DNA of 64,000 nucleotides from assembly GCF_011927625.1 (NCBI RefSeq), contig NZ_JAATIZ010000003.1:1-64000 (forward strand), given 5' to 3'. Under the pieces are notes generated by a model that did not search any database, was not told where the DNA came from, and was given only the letters and a program-made list of their open reading frames with translations. The position numbers and the translations under genes are program-made. Shown here piece by piece: positions 54,454 through 62,704 of this stretch (positions are counted from its first letter, which is position 1; each line of letters begins with the position of its first letter). This DNA is from Paenalcaligenes hominis (GTDB lineage: Bacteria; Pseudomonadota; Gammaproteobacteria; Burkholderiales; Burkholderiaceae_B).

Positions 54454-55268
54454 TCAAGGGAGGCGTTGAGCCGTCCCAGAGTCGCTTCGGTGGGTTCCTG
54501 CTGCTGGCGGCATGACTGCACCGCTCACTTCACAGGCGAACTGGGCGTGTCCCGCCCTTAATACATTGATCGCACCAACCTCATCGGCGTTTTCCTCGAC
54601 ACCACACTCAACACATCGGAACTGCGCTTGCGTAAGGCGATTTGCTTTGCTGCAATGCCCACATTCAGGGCAGGTCTGGCTGGTGTAGTGCGGAGGCACA
54701 GCGACAAGCCACCCCTCTGCCCACGCCATTTTGTAGTCTAGCTGACGGCGGAACTCGAACCAGCCTTGATCCAAGATGGTTTTATTCAGACCGGACTTGG
54801 CCCGAACGTTTCGCCCCGGTTGCTCGGTGGTGCCTGCTGCCGACTGGCTCATGTGGCTTACCTTTAAATCCTCGATACACACCATCGCGTGGTTTCGGCA
54901 GAAAGATACGACTGTTTTCCTGATCGAGTTTGCAGCCTTGCGGGTAGCGGAAACGGTCTGACTGGCCTTTTTTCTTGAAGCGGGGAAAAGCCGCATGCTT
55001 TTCAAAGAAGTTTTTGTAGGCACGCTCGAGGTCTTTAAGCGTTTGTTGCAAGCACTGGCTTGGTGAGTGTTTCAGCCATTCGGTTTCCTTATCCTTCTTC
55101 CAAACGGGCAGGAAATTAGCCAGAACGGTATAGCTGAATTTCGTCGTGCTGTCGGCGGCATAACGGTCTTTTTGCCATGCCAACGCCCTATTGAACACGA
55201 AACGACACGCACCGGCAAAGCGGCGCATATCGCGTCGCTGAGCACCGTTGGGCTTGACGTCGTTTCAT
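54454..55268 (-). pseudogene. tnpB: TnpB (IS605 OrfB), frameshifted by two deletions
   Basis: From ATG 55268 the frame is lost after MKR because about 20 bp are missing at a GGCTTG repeat. The original frame reappears as MRRFAGACRFVFNRALAWQKD and keeps the 70 residues that copy B lost. After NSRIFLPK a 386-bp deletion at GTTTNGGC shifts the frame again and removes RuvC-I (the VGVDMGV segment). RuvC-II (VCIEDLKVSH) and the zinc ribbon (CPEC, CVEC), with an intact DEVGAIN, remain in a third segment. No active nuclease can result. Confidence 0.9.
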
Positions 55269-55775
55269 ACTAACAATGATACGTGGCCTAGGGAGAAAAA
55301 CAACGGCATTAGACGCGGTAGACACTGTGTTTTTAACATGCACGCTCACTTGGTCTTTGTGACAAAGTACCGCCGTGGTGTGTTCACCAAAGAAATTCTT
55401 GACGACTTGCGTGACCTCTTTGCGGGCGTCTGTTCGGACTTTGAGGCAGAATTGGTAGAGTTCGACGGTGAGGACGACCATGTTCACTTGTTGGTCAACT
55501 ATCCCCCCCAGGTCGCCGTGTCGGCACGGGTAAATAGTTTGAAAGGCGTATCAAGCCGGATGATTCGCGAAAAGACGTATCCGAGCCTTCACAACAAACT
55601 ATGGGGTGGCGCCCTCTGGTCGCCGAGCTACTTTGCCGGAAGCTGGGGCGGTGCGCCTATCGAGATCGTCCGACAATACATTAAGCAACAACAGACGCCA
55701 AGCGGATACGAAGACGCTAGCGCGTCCGCGCTATTCATCTCCGCCCTGAACCGCGGGGTTTTCCGCGCGATTTGA
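55248..55775 (+). CDS. tnpA: TnpA Y1-type HUH transposase
   Basis: An uninterrupted frame of 175 codons. RRGRHCVFNMHAHLVFVTK and the HUH motif in DDHVHLLVNYPP are followed by the catalytic Tyr in EIVRQYIKQQQ. The usual start would lie near IRRGRHC, but no ATG or GTG is in frame there; TTG 55248 or 55254 are candidates, and the 20-bp deletion in the overlapping tnpB start may have altered the native start. If translated it could mobilise any copy with intact ends by single-strand transposition. Confidence 0.85.
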   Translation: MGLTSFHTNNDTWPREKNNGIRRGRHCVFNMHAHLVFVTKYRRGVFTKEILDDLRDLFAGVCSDFEAELVEFDGEDDHVHLLVNYPPQVAVSARVNSLKGVSSRMIREKTYPSLHNKLWGGALWSPSYFAGSWGGAPIEIVRQYIKQQQTPSGYEDASASALFISALNRGVFRAI

Positions 55776-55858
55776 TAAGTCAGCGGGTTGGCCTGTATTT
55801 TTATAGGGGCTCAGTGTCATAATAGGACTTCTTAATTCCTGTTTATGCTTTACCGTTT

Positions 55859-56446
55859 ATGACCACTACCCCTAAAACCCGTCGTCGAGACCAGCACCTA
55901 GAGGCCGCTATTCTTGAGGCCACGTGGCAAGAGCTATTGCGCTCGGGTTATGCTGGGTTAACTATGGAGTCGGTGGCGACTGAAGCCGCTACCAGTCGAT
56001 CCGTATTAGCAAGGCGTTGGGACACCAAAGCCGCTTTGGTTGCCGCCGCAGTACGTGCTCAAATTGAACAGCGTCCATATACGCTTCCTAATTTCAATGC
56101 ATTACGTCCCGAGCTAGAAGACTACCTAAATCGCGTTTGCGAATTGGCTCCTGTTATTACGATTATCTTTTCGTTGTTGTCCGACTCAAAGTTCAGGGAA
56201 ACCTACCCTTCGCCCTCTATGTTGCGCGACGCACTTAGCGCTGATCGCTGTGATAATCTTAAGCACATTTTGCAGCGCGCTGCCGATCGTGGCGACATTG
56301 CACACCATAAAATCACCCCACCGCTGGAAACCTTGCTGAGTGACCTGATCGGTCACTACATTTTAATCCACAACGAAGCCCCTCCAAAAGCACTGCAACG
56401 GGCATGGATTGATGACATTTTTCTGCCGCTTTTGGTTAGCGAATAG
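55859..56446 (+). CDS. TetR/AcrR-family regulator
   Basis: 195 aa. The N-terminal helix-turn-helix includes AGLTMESVATEAATSRSVLARRW, where the usual Tyr/His of the recognition helix is replaced by Ala-Arg-Arg. The C-terminal ligand domain is of the TetR_C_33-like type. A perfect palindrome lies 24 bases downstream (56471-56483). It may regulate itself, the pirin gene, or both. Confidence 0.87.
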   Translation: MTTTPKTRRRDQHLEAAILEATWQELLRSGYAGLTMESVATEAATSRSVLARRWDTKAALVAAAVRAQIEQRPYTLPNFNALRPELEDYLNRVCELAPVITIIFSLLSDSKFRETYPSPSMLRDALSADRCDNLKHILQRAADRGDIAHHKITPPLETLLSDLIGHYILIHNEAPPKALQRAWIDDIFLPLLVSE

Positions 56447-56470
56447 GCTGGGTGTGCGATGTGTCTGGGT

Positions 56471-56483
56471 ACGGTTGAACCGT
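56471..56483. promoter_or_regulatory. Palindrome, possible TetR operator
   Basis: ACGGTTGAACCGT is a perfect 13-base palindrome around a central G. It lies between the tetR-like gene and the pirin gene, 120 bases before the pirin start. Operator function is inferred from symmetry and place. Confidence 0.45.
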
Positions 56484-56497
56484 GAATGAAAACCCGA

Positions 56498-56524
56498 ATT
56501 GTTGCATTAAAAGCAACAATATTT
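56498..56524 (+). terminator. Terminator of the TetR gene
   Basis: ATTGTTGC / GCAACAAT (56498-56505, 56513-56520) form an eight-base stem followed by ATTTTGCTTT. Confidence 0.75.
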
Positions 56525-56603
56525 TGCTTTCAGCCCCTCTAATCAAAGTCTGCGCAATCCCTTAAACTGAAAGCATTAGGTCTTTAACTCAAGAGGTTGC
56601 ACT

Positions 56604-57437
56604 ATGAATCGCTCCGTAGAACACAGTATCCCTGGGCAAGCCACATCGGATGGAGCCGGCGTTAAGCTCACTCGGTTGTTGCAACACACATTGCAACAGC
56701 GTTTAGACCCTTTTTTAATGCTTGATGCCTTTGGCAGCGATAATCCCAATGATTATATTGCCGGGTTCCCTAATCACCCTCACCGCGGTTTTGAAACCAT
56801 GACCTATATGCTCAAAGGTCGTATGCTGCATCAAGACAGCAGCGGTAACGAAGGGCTGCTTGAGGATGGGGGCATGCAATGGATGAGTGCAGCGCGTGGT
56901 GTGATCCACTCGGAAATCCCTCAACAAGAAAACGGCGTTATGGCGGGTTTTCAGCTTTGGGTTAATTTACCTGCGGCCCATAAAATGGATGACCCGTGGT
57001 ATCGCGACTTTCAGCGCGACGATTTGCCTAGCTACAGCACTGAACACGGTGTAGAAGTGATTGTGTTAGCCGGACAAAGCCAAGACACAAACGGTGCGGT
57101 TACGCGTCCCATTACGCAGCCTTTAGTGCTCGACCTGCACCTACCTGCTCATGCCCCGTTTTCTCATCCTGTTCCCGTTACTCATAATGCTTTTTTGGTG
57201 GTTTACGAAGGCACGGTCACACTCAATGGTCAGGAGTTAACCCCTCACCACTTGGTCATTTTAGCTAATGACGGAGACCACGTGCAGTTACACGCATCCC
57301 AGGACGCAAAAGTGTTGCTGGTAGCGGGTCAGCCCCTTAACGAGCCCATTGTGCAATACGGGCCATTTGTCATGAACACCAATGAGCAAATCCAGCAAGC
57401 ATTACACGACTTCAGAGCAGGTACGCTGACTCGTTAA
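56604..57437 (+). CDS. Pirin-family protein
   Basis: 277 aa bicupin. The metal site lies in FPNHPHRGFETMTYML and GGMQWMSAARGVIHSE (His, His, His, Glu), and GFQLWVNLPAAHKM and the pirin C-terminal domain follow. Some bacterial pirins act as quercetinases, others as redox sensors; which applies here is not visible. AAGAGG precedes the start at suitable distance. Confidence 0.9.
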   Translation: MNRSVEHSIPGQATSDGAGVKLTRLLQHTLQQRLDPFLMLDAFGSDNPNDYIAGFPNHPHRGFETMTYMLKGRMLHQDSSGNEGLLEDGGMQWMSAARGVIHSEIPQQENGVMAGFQLWVNLPAAHKMDDPWYRDFQRDDLPSYSTEHGVEVIVLAGQSQDTNGAVTRPITQPLVLDLHLPAHAPFSHPVPVTHNAFLVVYEGTVTLNGQELTPHHLVILANDGDHVQLHASQDAKVLLVAGQPLNEPIVQYGPFVMNTNEQIQQALHDFRAGTLTR

Positions 57438-57567
57438 CTTCGGCTTGCTCCATAAAACCGACCCAGTGCTTGGCAGGGTTGATTTTTGGTTACACATTGA
57501 ACTCTTTCTCTTTCCTGTTAGGCTAACTAGGTGAATTGATCTTCTTGTACTGATACTGTTGTCGCCT

Positions 57568-59505
57568 ATGATTGACCCCAACGCCCCTAGCCCTACCGCC
57601 CAAGCCGCACTACAACAAAACGGCCCTGCTATTTTGCATTTTTTGCAGCAGTACCCGCCTTTTAACCAAATGGAAACACGTCATTTACTGCATTTGGTAG
57701 AACATGCTTGGCTACGGTTTTATCGTAAAGGCACGACCATTACCGACGCGAACAACGAGGCAGAACAATACTGGTTTCTGATTCGGCAAGGCTTAGTCCG
57801 AGGGGAACGGCCCAACACCCGTTATCCAGATAACACGGAACGCTTTTTACTTACCGTTGGAGACAGCTTTCCAATCGCGGCCATTCTAAGTCAACGCTCA
57901 ACACGTACGACCTATACCGCCCATGAAGACTGTTTCTGCTTGGTATTAAATGCGGCTGACTTTGTGAAATTGCTACGTATTTCTGAGCCCTTACGCTCCT
58001 ATGCGATACGGGGGTTTAGTAGCCTGCTTTCTGAACTACAGCAACAAGCTCAAGAGCGTGCTTCGGCCCATTTAGGCGCTGATTATTCTATTCACGATGC
58101 GTTGCACTCGTTAATTGTGCATCAGCCCATTAGCTGTTATGCCGATCAAAGCCTGCACGAAGTCCTACAAAGCATGCAACAACATCAAATTGGCAGCATG
58201 GTGATTGTGGATGCTGACCAAGCACCGCTTGGCATTTTTACCTTACGAGACTTACGTCGCGTCTTGGCAGCCGACCCAGACAACCTATTTGCGCCCATTG
58301 GCGATTTGATGGTGGCAGAGCCCTTAACCCTTCCCCCCAGTGCTAGCGCCTTTGACGCTGCCTTGTTAATGGCGCAGCACCATATTGGTCATCTTTGTGT
58401 GGTCGAGAACAAAAAGCTGATAGGTGTTGTGTCGGAGCGAGATTTATTTTCATTACAACGTGTTGATTTAGTGCATTTAGCCCGTTCATTACGTCAGGCA
58501 CCCTCTATACGCGCCTTACAACAAATCCGCACTGATATTCACCATTTAGTGGATAGCATGTTGGCTCATGGTGCCGACGCTGACCAAATTACCCAGGTGA
58601 TCACTCAGCTTAACGATCACACCACCTCACGCATTATTGAATTAGTTCTGCGCCAGCATGGCAACCCAGCGCTTGAGTTTAATTGGCTAGTTTTTGGTAG
58701 CGAGGCGCGCGGAGAACAAGCGTTAAGCACGGATCAAGACAATGGCATACTGTTTTTAGCCGATACTCCCGACCAAGCCGAACAACACCGTCAGACATTA
58801 TTGCCTCTAGCCGCCGACATTAATCAGGCCCTAGACCAATGCGGTCTTAGTCTGTGTAAAGGCAATGTCATGGCCAGCAACCCCAAACTTTGTTTGTCCT
58901 TAGACGAGTGGCAGGAGCGCTTTGACAGTCTTCTTACCCACCCTGACCCTAAGCATTTGTTGCAAGCCTCGGTGTTTTTTGACCTGCGCCGTGTATGGGG
59001 GCCCGATCTAGGCTTCGAGTTATTTCATCAGCAGCTTTTAGCCAAAACAAAAAAAGACGCCCGTTTTTTACGTCGCTTAGCCAAAGCTGCCTTAAATTAC
59101 CCTTCGGCACCCAGCCAACTACGCCGTTGGCTGGCTCGCACTGTAGGTGCCAGCACCGATACCCACCTTGAGTTAAAGCGGCATGGCTTGTCGCCATTTG
59201 TGGATGCAGCTCGGGTGCTCGCCTTATCCGCGCACATCTCCGAGGCCTCCACCCTGCTGCGTTTAGAGCGTTTGGCTGAAAAAGGAATTATCAGCGCTAA
59301 AGACGCCGAAGTCTGGTCTGATGCCTACAGATACCTGCAATTACTACGCCTACAATTGCATCAACGCCAAGAGGCTCATCAACAACCGCTAACAAACACC
59401 TTAGCTTTGGATGACTTAAACCAACTGCATAGTCGGATGCTACGGGAAGCGCTACGTCAGCTACGCTATCTACAAGCGTTTCTTACTTATCGTTATAGGC
59501 TGTAG
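57568..59505 (+). CDS. cNMP-binding/CBS/DUF294 nucleotidyltransferase-like protein
   Basis: 645 aa from ATG 57568 (TTG 57559 is in frame). Order: cyclic-nucleotide-binding-like domain (about 25-150), a CBS pair (about 185-300; IGSMVIVDADQAPLGIFTLR and IGHLCVVENKKLIGVVSERD), a DUF294 nucleotidyltransferase domain with VFGSEARGEQALSTDQDN near 377, and DUF294_C. The GS...D.D pattern resembles GlnD-type nucleotidyltransferases. It probably modifies a protein partner in response to adenylate or cNMP. The stop nearly touches the exonuclease start, so the two act together. Confidence 0.87.
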   Translation: MIDPNAPSPTAQAALQQNGPAILHFLQQYPPFNQMETRHLLHLVEHAWLRFYRKGTTITDANNEAEQYWFLIRQGLVRGERPNTRYPDNTERFLLTVGDSFPIAAILSQRSTRTTYTAHEDCFCLVLNAADFVKLLRISEPLRSYAIRGFSSLLSELQQQAQERASAHLGADYSIHDALHSLIVHQPISCYADQSLHEVLQSMQQHQIGSMVIVDADQAPLGIFTLRDLRRVLAADPDNLFAPIGDLMVAEPLTLPPSASAFDAALLMAQHHIGHLCVVENKKLIGVVSERDLFSLQRVDLVHLARSLRQAPSIRALQQIRTDIHHLVDSMLAHGADADQITQVITQLNDHTTSRIIELVLRQHGNPALEFNWLVFGSEARGEQALSTDQDNGILFLADTPDQAEQHRQTLLPLAADINQALDQCGLSLCKGNVMASNPKLCLSLDEWQERFDSLLTHPDPKHLLQASVFFDLRRVWGPDLGFELFHQQLLAKTKKDARFLRRLAKAALNYPSAPSQLRRWLARTVGASTDTHLELKRHGLSPFVDAARVLALSAHISEASTLLRLERLAEKGIISAKDAEVWSDAYRYLQLLRLQLHQRQEAHQQPLTNTLALDDLNQLHSRMLREALRQLRYLQAFLTYRYRL

Positions 59506-59507
59506 TG

Positions 59508-60239
59508 ATGCACTGCTCTTGGTGGCAATTCCTCAAGCGGTATTACACCGCCTTTCAATCACAACGCACTGGCTTTCACCCTGATCGCTATGCGCAACAA
59601 GTCTTGAATCAAGCCGCGCCGCTTATTCCTGCCGATCAGCCCCTTGGGCACCCCGCGATGGTCTTTGATTTAGAAACGACCGGATTAGACACGCGCACCG
59701 ATACCGTCATTTCCATTGGGGCTGTGCGCTTAACGGAACAAGGTATTGCGCTGGGCAACAGTTTTTATCAAGTGTTAGACATACAGGTCGATTTACAGGG
59801 CGAAAGCCAATTGATTCATGGTTTAACCCAGAAAGACTTAGACAAAGGTTGTGATCCACGTCAAGCGCTATTTGATTTTTTTCACTACAGCCAAAATCAC
59901 ATCTGGCTCGCCTTTCATGCAGAGTTTGATCGACGTATGCTAAAAAATGCGGTGTTACAGCATTTAGGGCTTATTATTGACCCACAACCCATTGATATAG
60001 CGTATTTAGCGCCCTTGCTGTTTCCCGAGCTCGCCACCAGCCACAGCAACTTGGACGACTGGCTACAGGTGTTTAATTTGCCTATCTTAGCGCGCCACAA
60101 TGCGGCTGCCGATGCCTTAGCCACCGCTGAGCTCCTTATGATATTGATAAATAAAGCCCAACAACTGGGCTTTAAAACATGGGGAGAACTACAAAATGCG
60201 TGCTTGCAACAACGACAGATCCAACGTTTTTTGAGCTAA
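59508..60239 (+). CDS. DnaQ-like DEDDh 3'-5' exonuclease
   Basis: 243 aa from ATG 59508 (GTG 59505 overlaps the previous stop). Exo I is VFDLETTGLD near residue 54, Exo II includes FHAEFDRRML, and Exo III is RHNAAADALATAELL near 195, giving the DEDDh set. The N-terminal 45 residues are an extra basic/aromatic segment (WWQFLKRYY). It is translationally coupled to the DUF294 protein, a pairing seen in many betaproteobacteria next to acetate-type symporters, which are absent here. Confidence 0.88.
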   Translation: MHCSWWQFLKRYYTAFQSQRTGFHPDRYAQQVLNQAAPLIPADQPLGHPAMVFDLETTGLDTRTDTVISIGAVRLTEQGIALGNSFYQVLDIQVDLQGESQLIHGLTQKDLDKGCDPRQALFDFFHYSQNHIWLAFHAEFDRRMLKNAVLQHLGLIIDPQPIDIAYLAPLLFPELATSHSNLDDWLQVFNLPILARHNAAADALATAELLMILINKAQQLGFKTWGELQNACLQQRQIQRFLS

Positions 60240-60346
60240 TCACTTAGGGTTTACATCCCCTAGCTAATCCTTTTATCCACGCTACCATAAAGAAGCAGTC
60301 TGTAGCAAAAGTTCATAGCCAATAAATGAATTACAAGGAAAAGGAC

Positions 60347-61546
60347 ATGCAACACATTAAAATCTCCCCTGGCAAAGCCTTAGCTGAACAAGCAGAAATC
60401 GGACACAATCGCTGGCATCCCGATATTCCCGAGCTCACTAGCGTGAAACCAGGCGAAGAAATTATTCTCGAATGTCTAGATTTTTTAGATGCACAAATTA
60501 AAGACAACGATAGCGCCAACGATGTGCGCGATGTCGACTTAACACGAGCTCACCCCCTTACAGGTCCTGTACACGTCGAAGGCGCCGAGCCCGGAGACAT
60601 TCTCGTTGTTGATTTGCTCGATATTAATTATGTTACCCCCATTGGTTTTTCTGGCGTATTTGCCAAAAACAATGGGGGTTCTTTTTTAGTAGATCATTTT
60701 CCCGAAGCCGACAAAGCCATCTGGAATCTCAAGGGTAAATACGCCACTTCACGCCATATTCCAGGCGTGCGCATTGGTGCTATGTTGCACCCAGGGCTAA
60801 TTGGCACGCTCCCCTCTCACGAGCTGCTGCGGGAATGGAACCGACGCGAAGACGTATTGGTAAAAAAAGGCCAAGCCAACCCTCCACACAAAGACACTGC
60901 CGTCCTACGTGGTGTATCAGGTGCCGACTTTGACCGTATGGCCTCAGAGGCTGCACGCACCGTACCGCCACGTGAACACGGCGGTAACCTTGATATTAAA
61001 AATCTCACGGTAGGCACGCGTATTTATTTCCCTGTGTATGTTAAAGGTGCAGGCCTTTCTTTAGGCGATCTGCACTTCTCACAGGGGGATGGCGAAATTT
61101 CATTCTGCGGTGCTATTGAAATGGACGGTGCAGCGCATTTAGGCTTTGACCTCATCAAAGGGGGAATGGCTAAATACGGTATTACTTCACCTATCTACGT
61201 GCCAGGCCGTCACGATGTGCGCTATGACCAGTGGCTAACCTTCACAGGCATTAGCGTAGAAAATGATGTAAACCATTATTTAGATGCTACGGTGGCTTAC
61301 AAGCAAGCCTGCCTAGCGACGATTGATTACATTACTCGTGTCACTGAACTCAATGCTAGCCAAGCCTACATGCTGCTTACCGCAGCCCCCGTAGAAGGGC
61401 GTTACGGTGGGGTGGTTGACTTACCAAACGCCTCTGCTTCGCTGGCTTTGCCTACTGGCATTTTTGATACGAATATCTTGCCCCAAGGGGCATTGAACGA
61501 GGCGGCCCACTATGGTCGTCCTGGGGTGCGCTGCACACTAAGCTAA
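60347..61546 (+). CDS. fmdA: Formamidase/acetamidase
   Basis: 399 aa from ATG 60347 (AAGGA upstream; ATG 60326 is in frame). Hallmarks are GHNRWHPDIPE, VHVEGAEPGDILVVD, GGSFLVDHFPEADKAIW, SLGDLHFSQGDGE and the C-terminal PTGIFDTNI. It hydrolyses formamide or short amides to ammonia and the acid. fmdB follows 47 bases later. No amide/urea ABC transporter genes accompany it, unlike in Methylophilus. Confidence 0.93.
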   Translation: MQHIKISPGKALAEQAEIGHNRWHPDIPELTSVKPGEEIILECLDFLDAQIKDNDSANDVRDVDLTRAHPLTGPVHVEGAEPGDILVVDLLDINYVTPIGFSGVFAKNNGGSFLVDHFPEADKAIWNLKGKYATSRHIPGVRIGAMLHPGLIGTLPSHELLREWNRREDVLVKKGQANPPHKDTAVLRGVSGADFDRMASEAARTVPPREHGGNLDIKNLTVGTRIYFPVYVKGAGLSLGDLHFSQGDGEISFCGAIEMDGAAHLGFDLIKGGMAKYGITSPIYVPGRHDVRYDQWLTFTGISVENDVNHYLDATVAYKQACLATIDYITRVTELNASQAYMLLTAAPVEGRYGGVVDLPNASASLALPTGIFDTNILPQGALNEAAHYGRPGVRCTLS

Positions 61547-61593
61547 CTTCTTTCTCCCTCAGGCCTGCCTAATAAGCAGGCCTAAGCTGTTTC

Positions 61594-61887
61594 ATGCCCA
61601 TTTACGATTATTTTTGTTCATCTTGTTTTGAAACTAGCAGCCGTTTTTTACCAATGGCACAACGACACGAGCCCAGCTCATGCCCGCATTGCACCAACGG
61701 TCAGCTCCAGCTACAAATTACGGCGCCTCGTAGTCTACAATTTAAAGACAGCCTTATGCGTGCGTTAACCCCTCAACAACAACTTGCTGGCACCCAAGCT
61801 CAGGGGCCTGGCATGCAATCAGGCATACGTAGCTCTGTACTACATAACTGCAAAGGTCCGTCCTGTTCAGTTTGCGCCACCGCCTAG
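61594..61887 (+). CDS. fmdB: FmdB-family zinc ribbon protein
   Basis: 97 aa. The FmdB putative regulatory domain opens PIYDYFCSSC with Cys8/Cys11 and Cys30/Cys33 (CPHC) as zinc ligands. The C-terminal tail has three further cysteines (CKGPSCSVC). It always follows fmdA in related clusters and is proposed to regulate amidase expression. Confidence 0.9.
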   Translation: MPIYDYFCSSCFETSSRFLPMAQRHEPSSCPHCTNGQLQLQITAPRSLQFKDSLMRALTPQQQLAGTQAQGPGMQSGIRSSVLHNCKGPSCSVCATA

Positions 61888-61933
61888 CTTCCGACTCCTT
61901 TATAATTAATCCCAAATAAATAAAGGAGCGCCT

Positions 61934-62608
61934 ATGTCTTTTGCTGCCGTACTGTTTGATTGCGATGGTGTGTTGGTTGATAGCGAGCCGATTAGTTTGG
62001 AAATCTTACGCAAAATGGTGGGCGATTTAGGGTGGCAGCTTAGCCCCAGTGAATGCAAACGCCTTTTTTTAGGTAAATCCACCAAAGAAGAAATTCAACT
62101 CATAGAAAACCATCTCAACATCAAAATCGATCACGAGTGGCAACAAGCCTTTATCTTGCGTCGCAACCAAGCCTTACGCCAGCACGTAGTCGCTACCCCA
62201 GGTATTTATGATTGCTTAAAAGCCATACGTAAACAGTGGCCATTACACGTCGCTTGTGTTTCCGCAGCAGAAAAAAACAAAATTATTCTTCAACTTGATA
62301 AAGTGGGCTTAACGGACTTTTTTGATGGGCATATTTTTAGCGGCACTCAAGTCCTACGCAATAAACCTTATCCCGATGTGTATATGGCTACAGCGCAGTC
62401 TTTAGGCGTAGAACCCAATCAATGCGCGATTATCGAAGACAGCGTCACAGGCATCACTGCTGGCATCAGTAGCGGTGCCACCGTATTTGCTTATTGCCCA
62501 GACGATGAAAACCCCACTCCCCTTCTCGAGGCTGGCGCTCAGCATTATTTTAGGGACATGCGGCTATTACCAGACATATTGCAGCACCACACTAGCAGTA
62601 ACCCCTAA
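61934..62608 (+). CDS. HAD-superfamily phosphatase, phosphoglycolate/PGM-like
   Basis: 224 aa. Motif I is FDCDGVLVDSE (Asp9, Asp11), motif II the Ser in CVSAAEKNK, motif III Lys in RNKPYPDVYM, motif IV IEDSVTGITAG. The helical cap belongs to subclass I as in beta-phosphoglucomutase and YieH-like phosphatases. AAAGGAG precedes the start. The substrate is unknown. Confidence 0.9.
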   Translation: MSFAAVLFDCDGVLVDSEPISLEILRKMVGDLGWQLSPSECKRLFLGKSTKEEIQLIENHLNIKIDHEWQQAFILRRNQALRQHVVATPGIYDCLKAIRKQWPLHVACVSAAEKNKIILQLDKVGLTDFFDGHIFSGTQVLRNKPYPDVYMATAQSLGVEPNQCAIIEDSVTGITAGISSGATVFAYCPDDENPTPLLEAGAQHYFRDMRLLPDILQHHTSSNP

Positions 62609-62651
62609 ATAGCGTTTAAAATCTGCACTTTGATGCTTAGGCATTTTAACT

Positions 62652-62685
62652 AGCTCACGCTCATATCAGTGGCGTGGGCTTTTTT
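62652..62685 (+). terminator. Terminator of the HAD gene
   Basis: AGCTCACGC / GCGTGGGCT (62652-62660, 62672-62680, one G-T pair) leads directly into TTTTTT. Confidence 0.88.
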
Positions 62686-62704
62686 ACTATTAAACAGGTC
62701 AGAA

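Larger units (their letters stand above)
54411..55778 (-). mobile_element. IS200/IS605-family element, copy C (tnpB deleted)
   Basis: Same ends as copy B: TTGACATCC with an imperfect GC hairpin on the tnpB side, and on the tnpA side CGCGG/CCGCG hairpin then GATTTGATAA. It lacks 386 bp and 20 bp of tnpB relative to copy B but has an uninterrupted tnpA. It sits directly between the TSUP gene and the TetR gene. Confidence 0.86.

Noticed and set aside
53506-55778. tRNA-Thr as an integration site of a larger element
   Set aside because: No duplicated tRNA 3' end, integrase or tRNA-adjacent attachment repeat is visible; the nearby IS copy C is a simple insertion after the TSUP gene.
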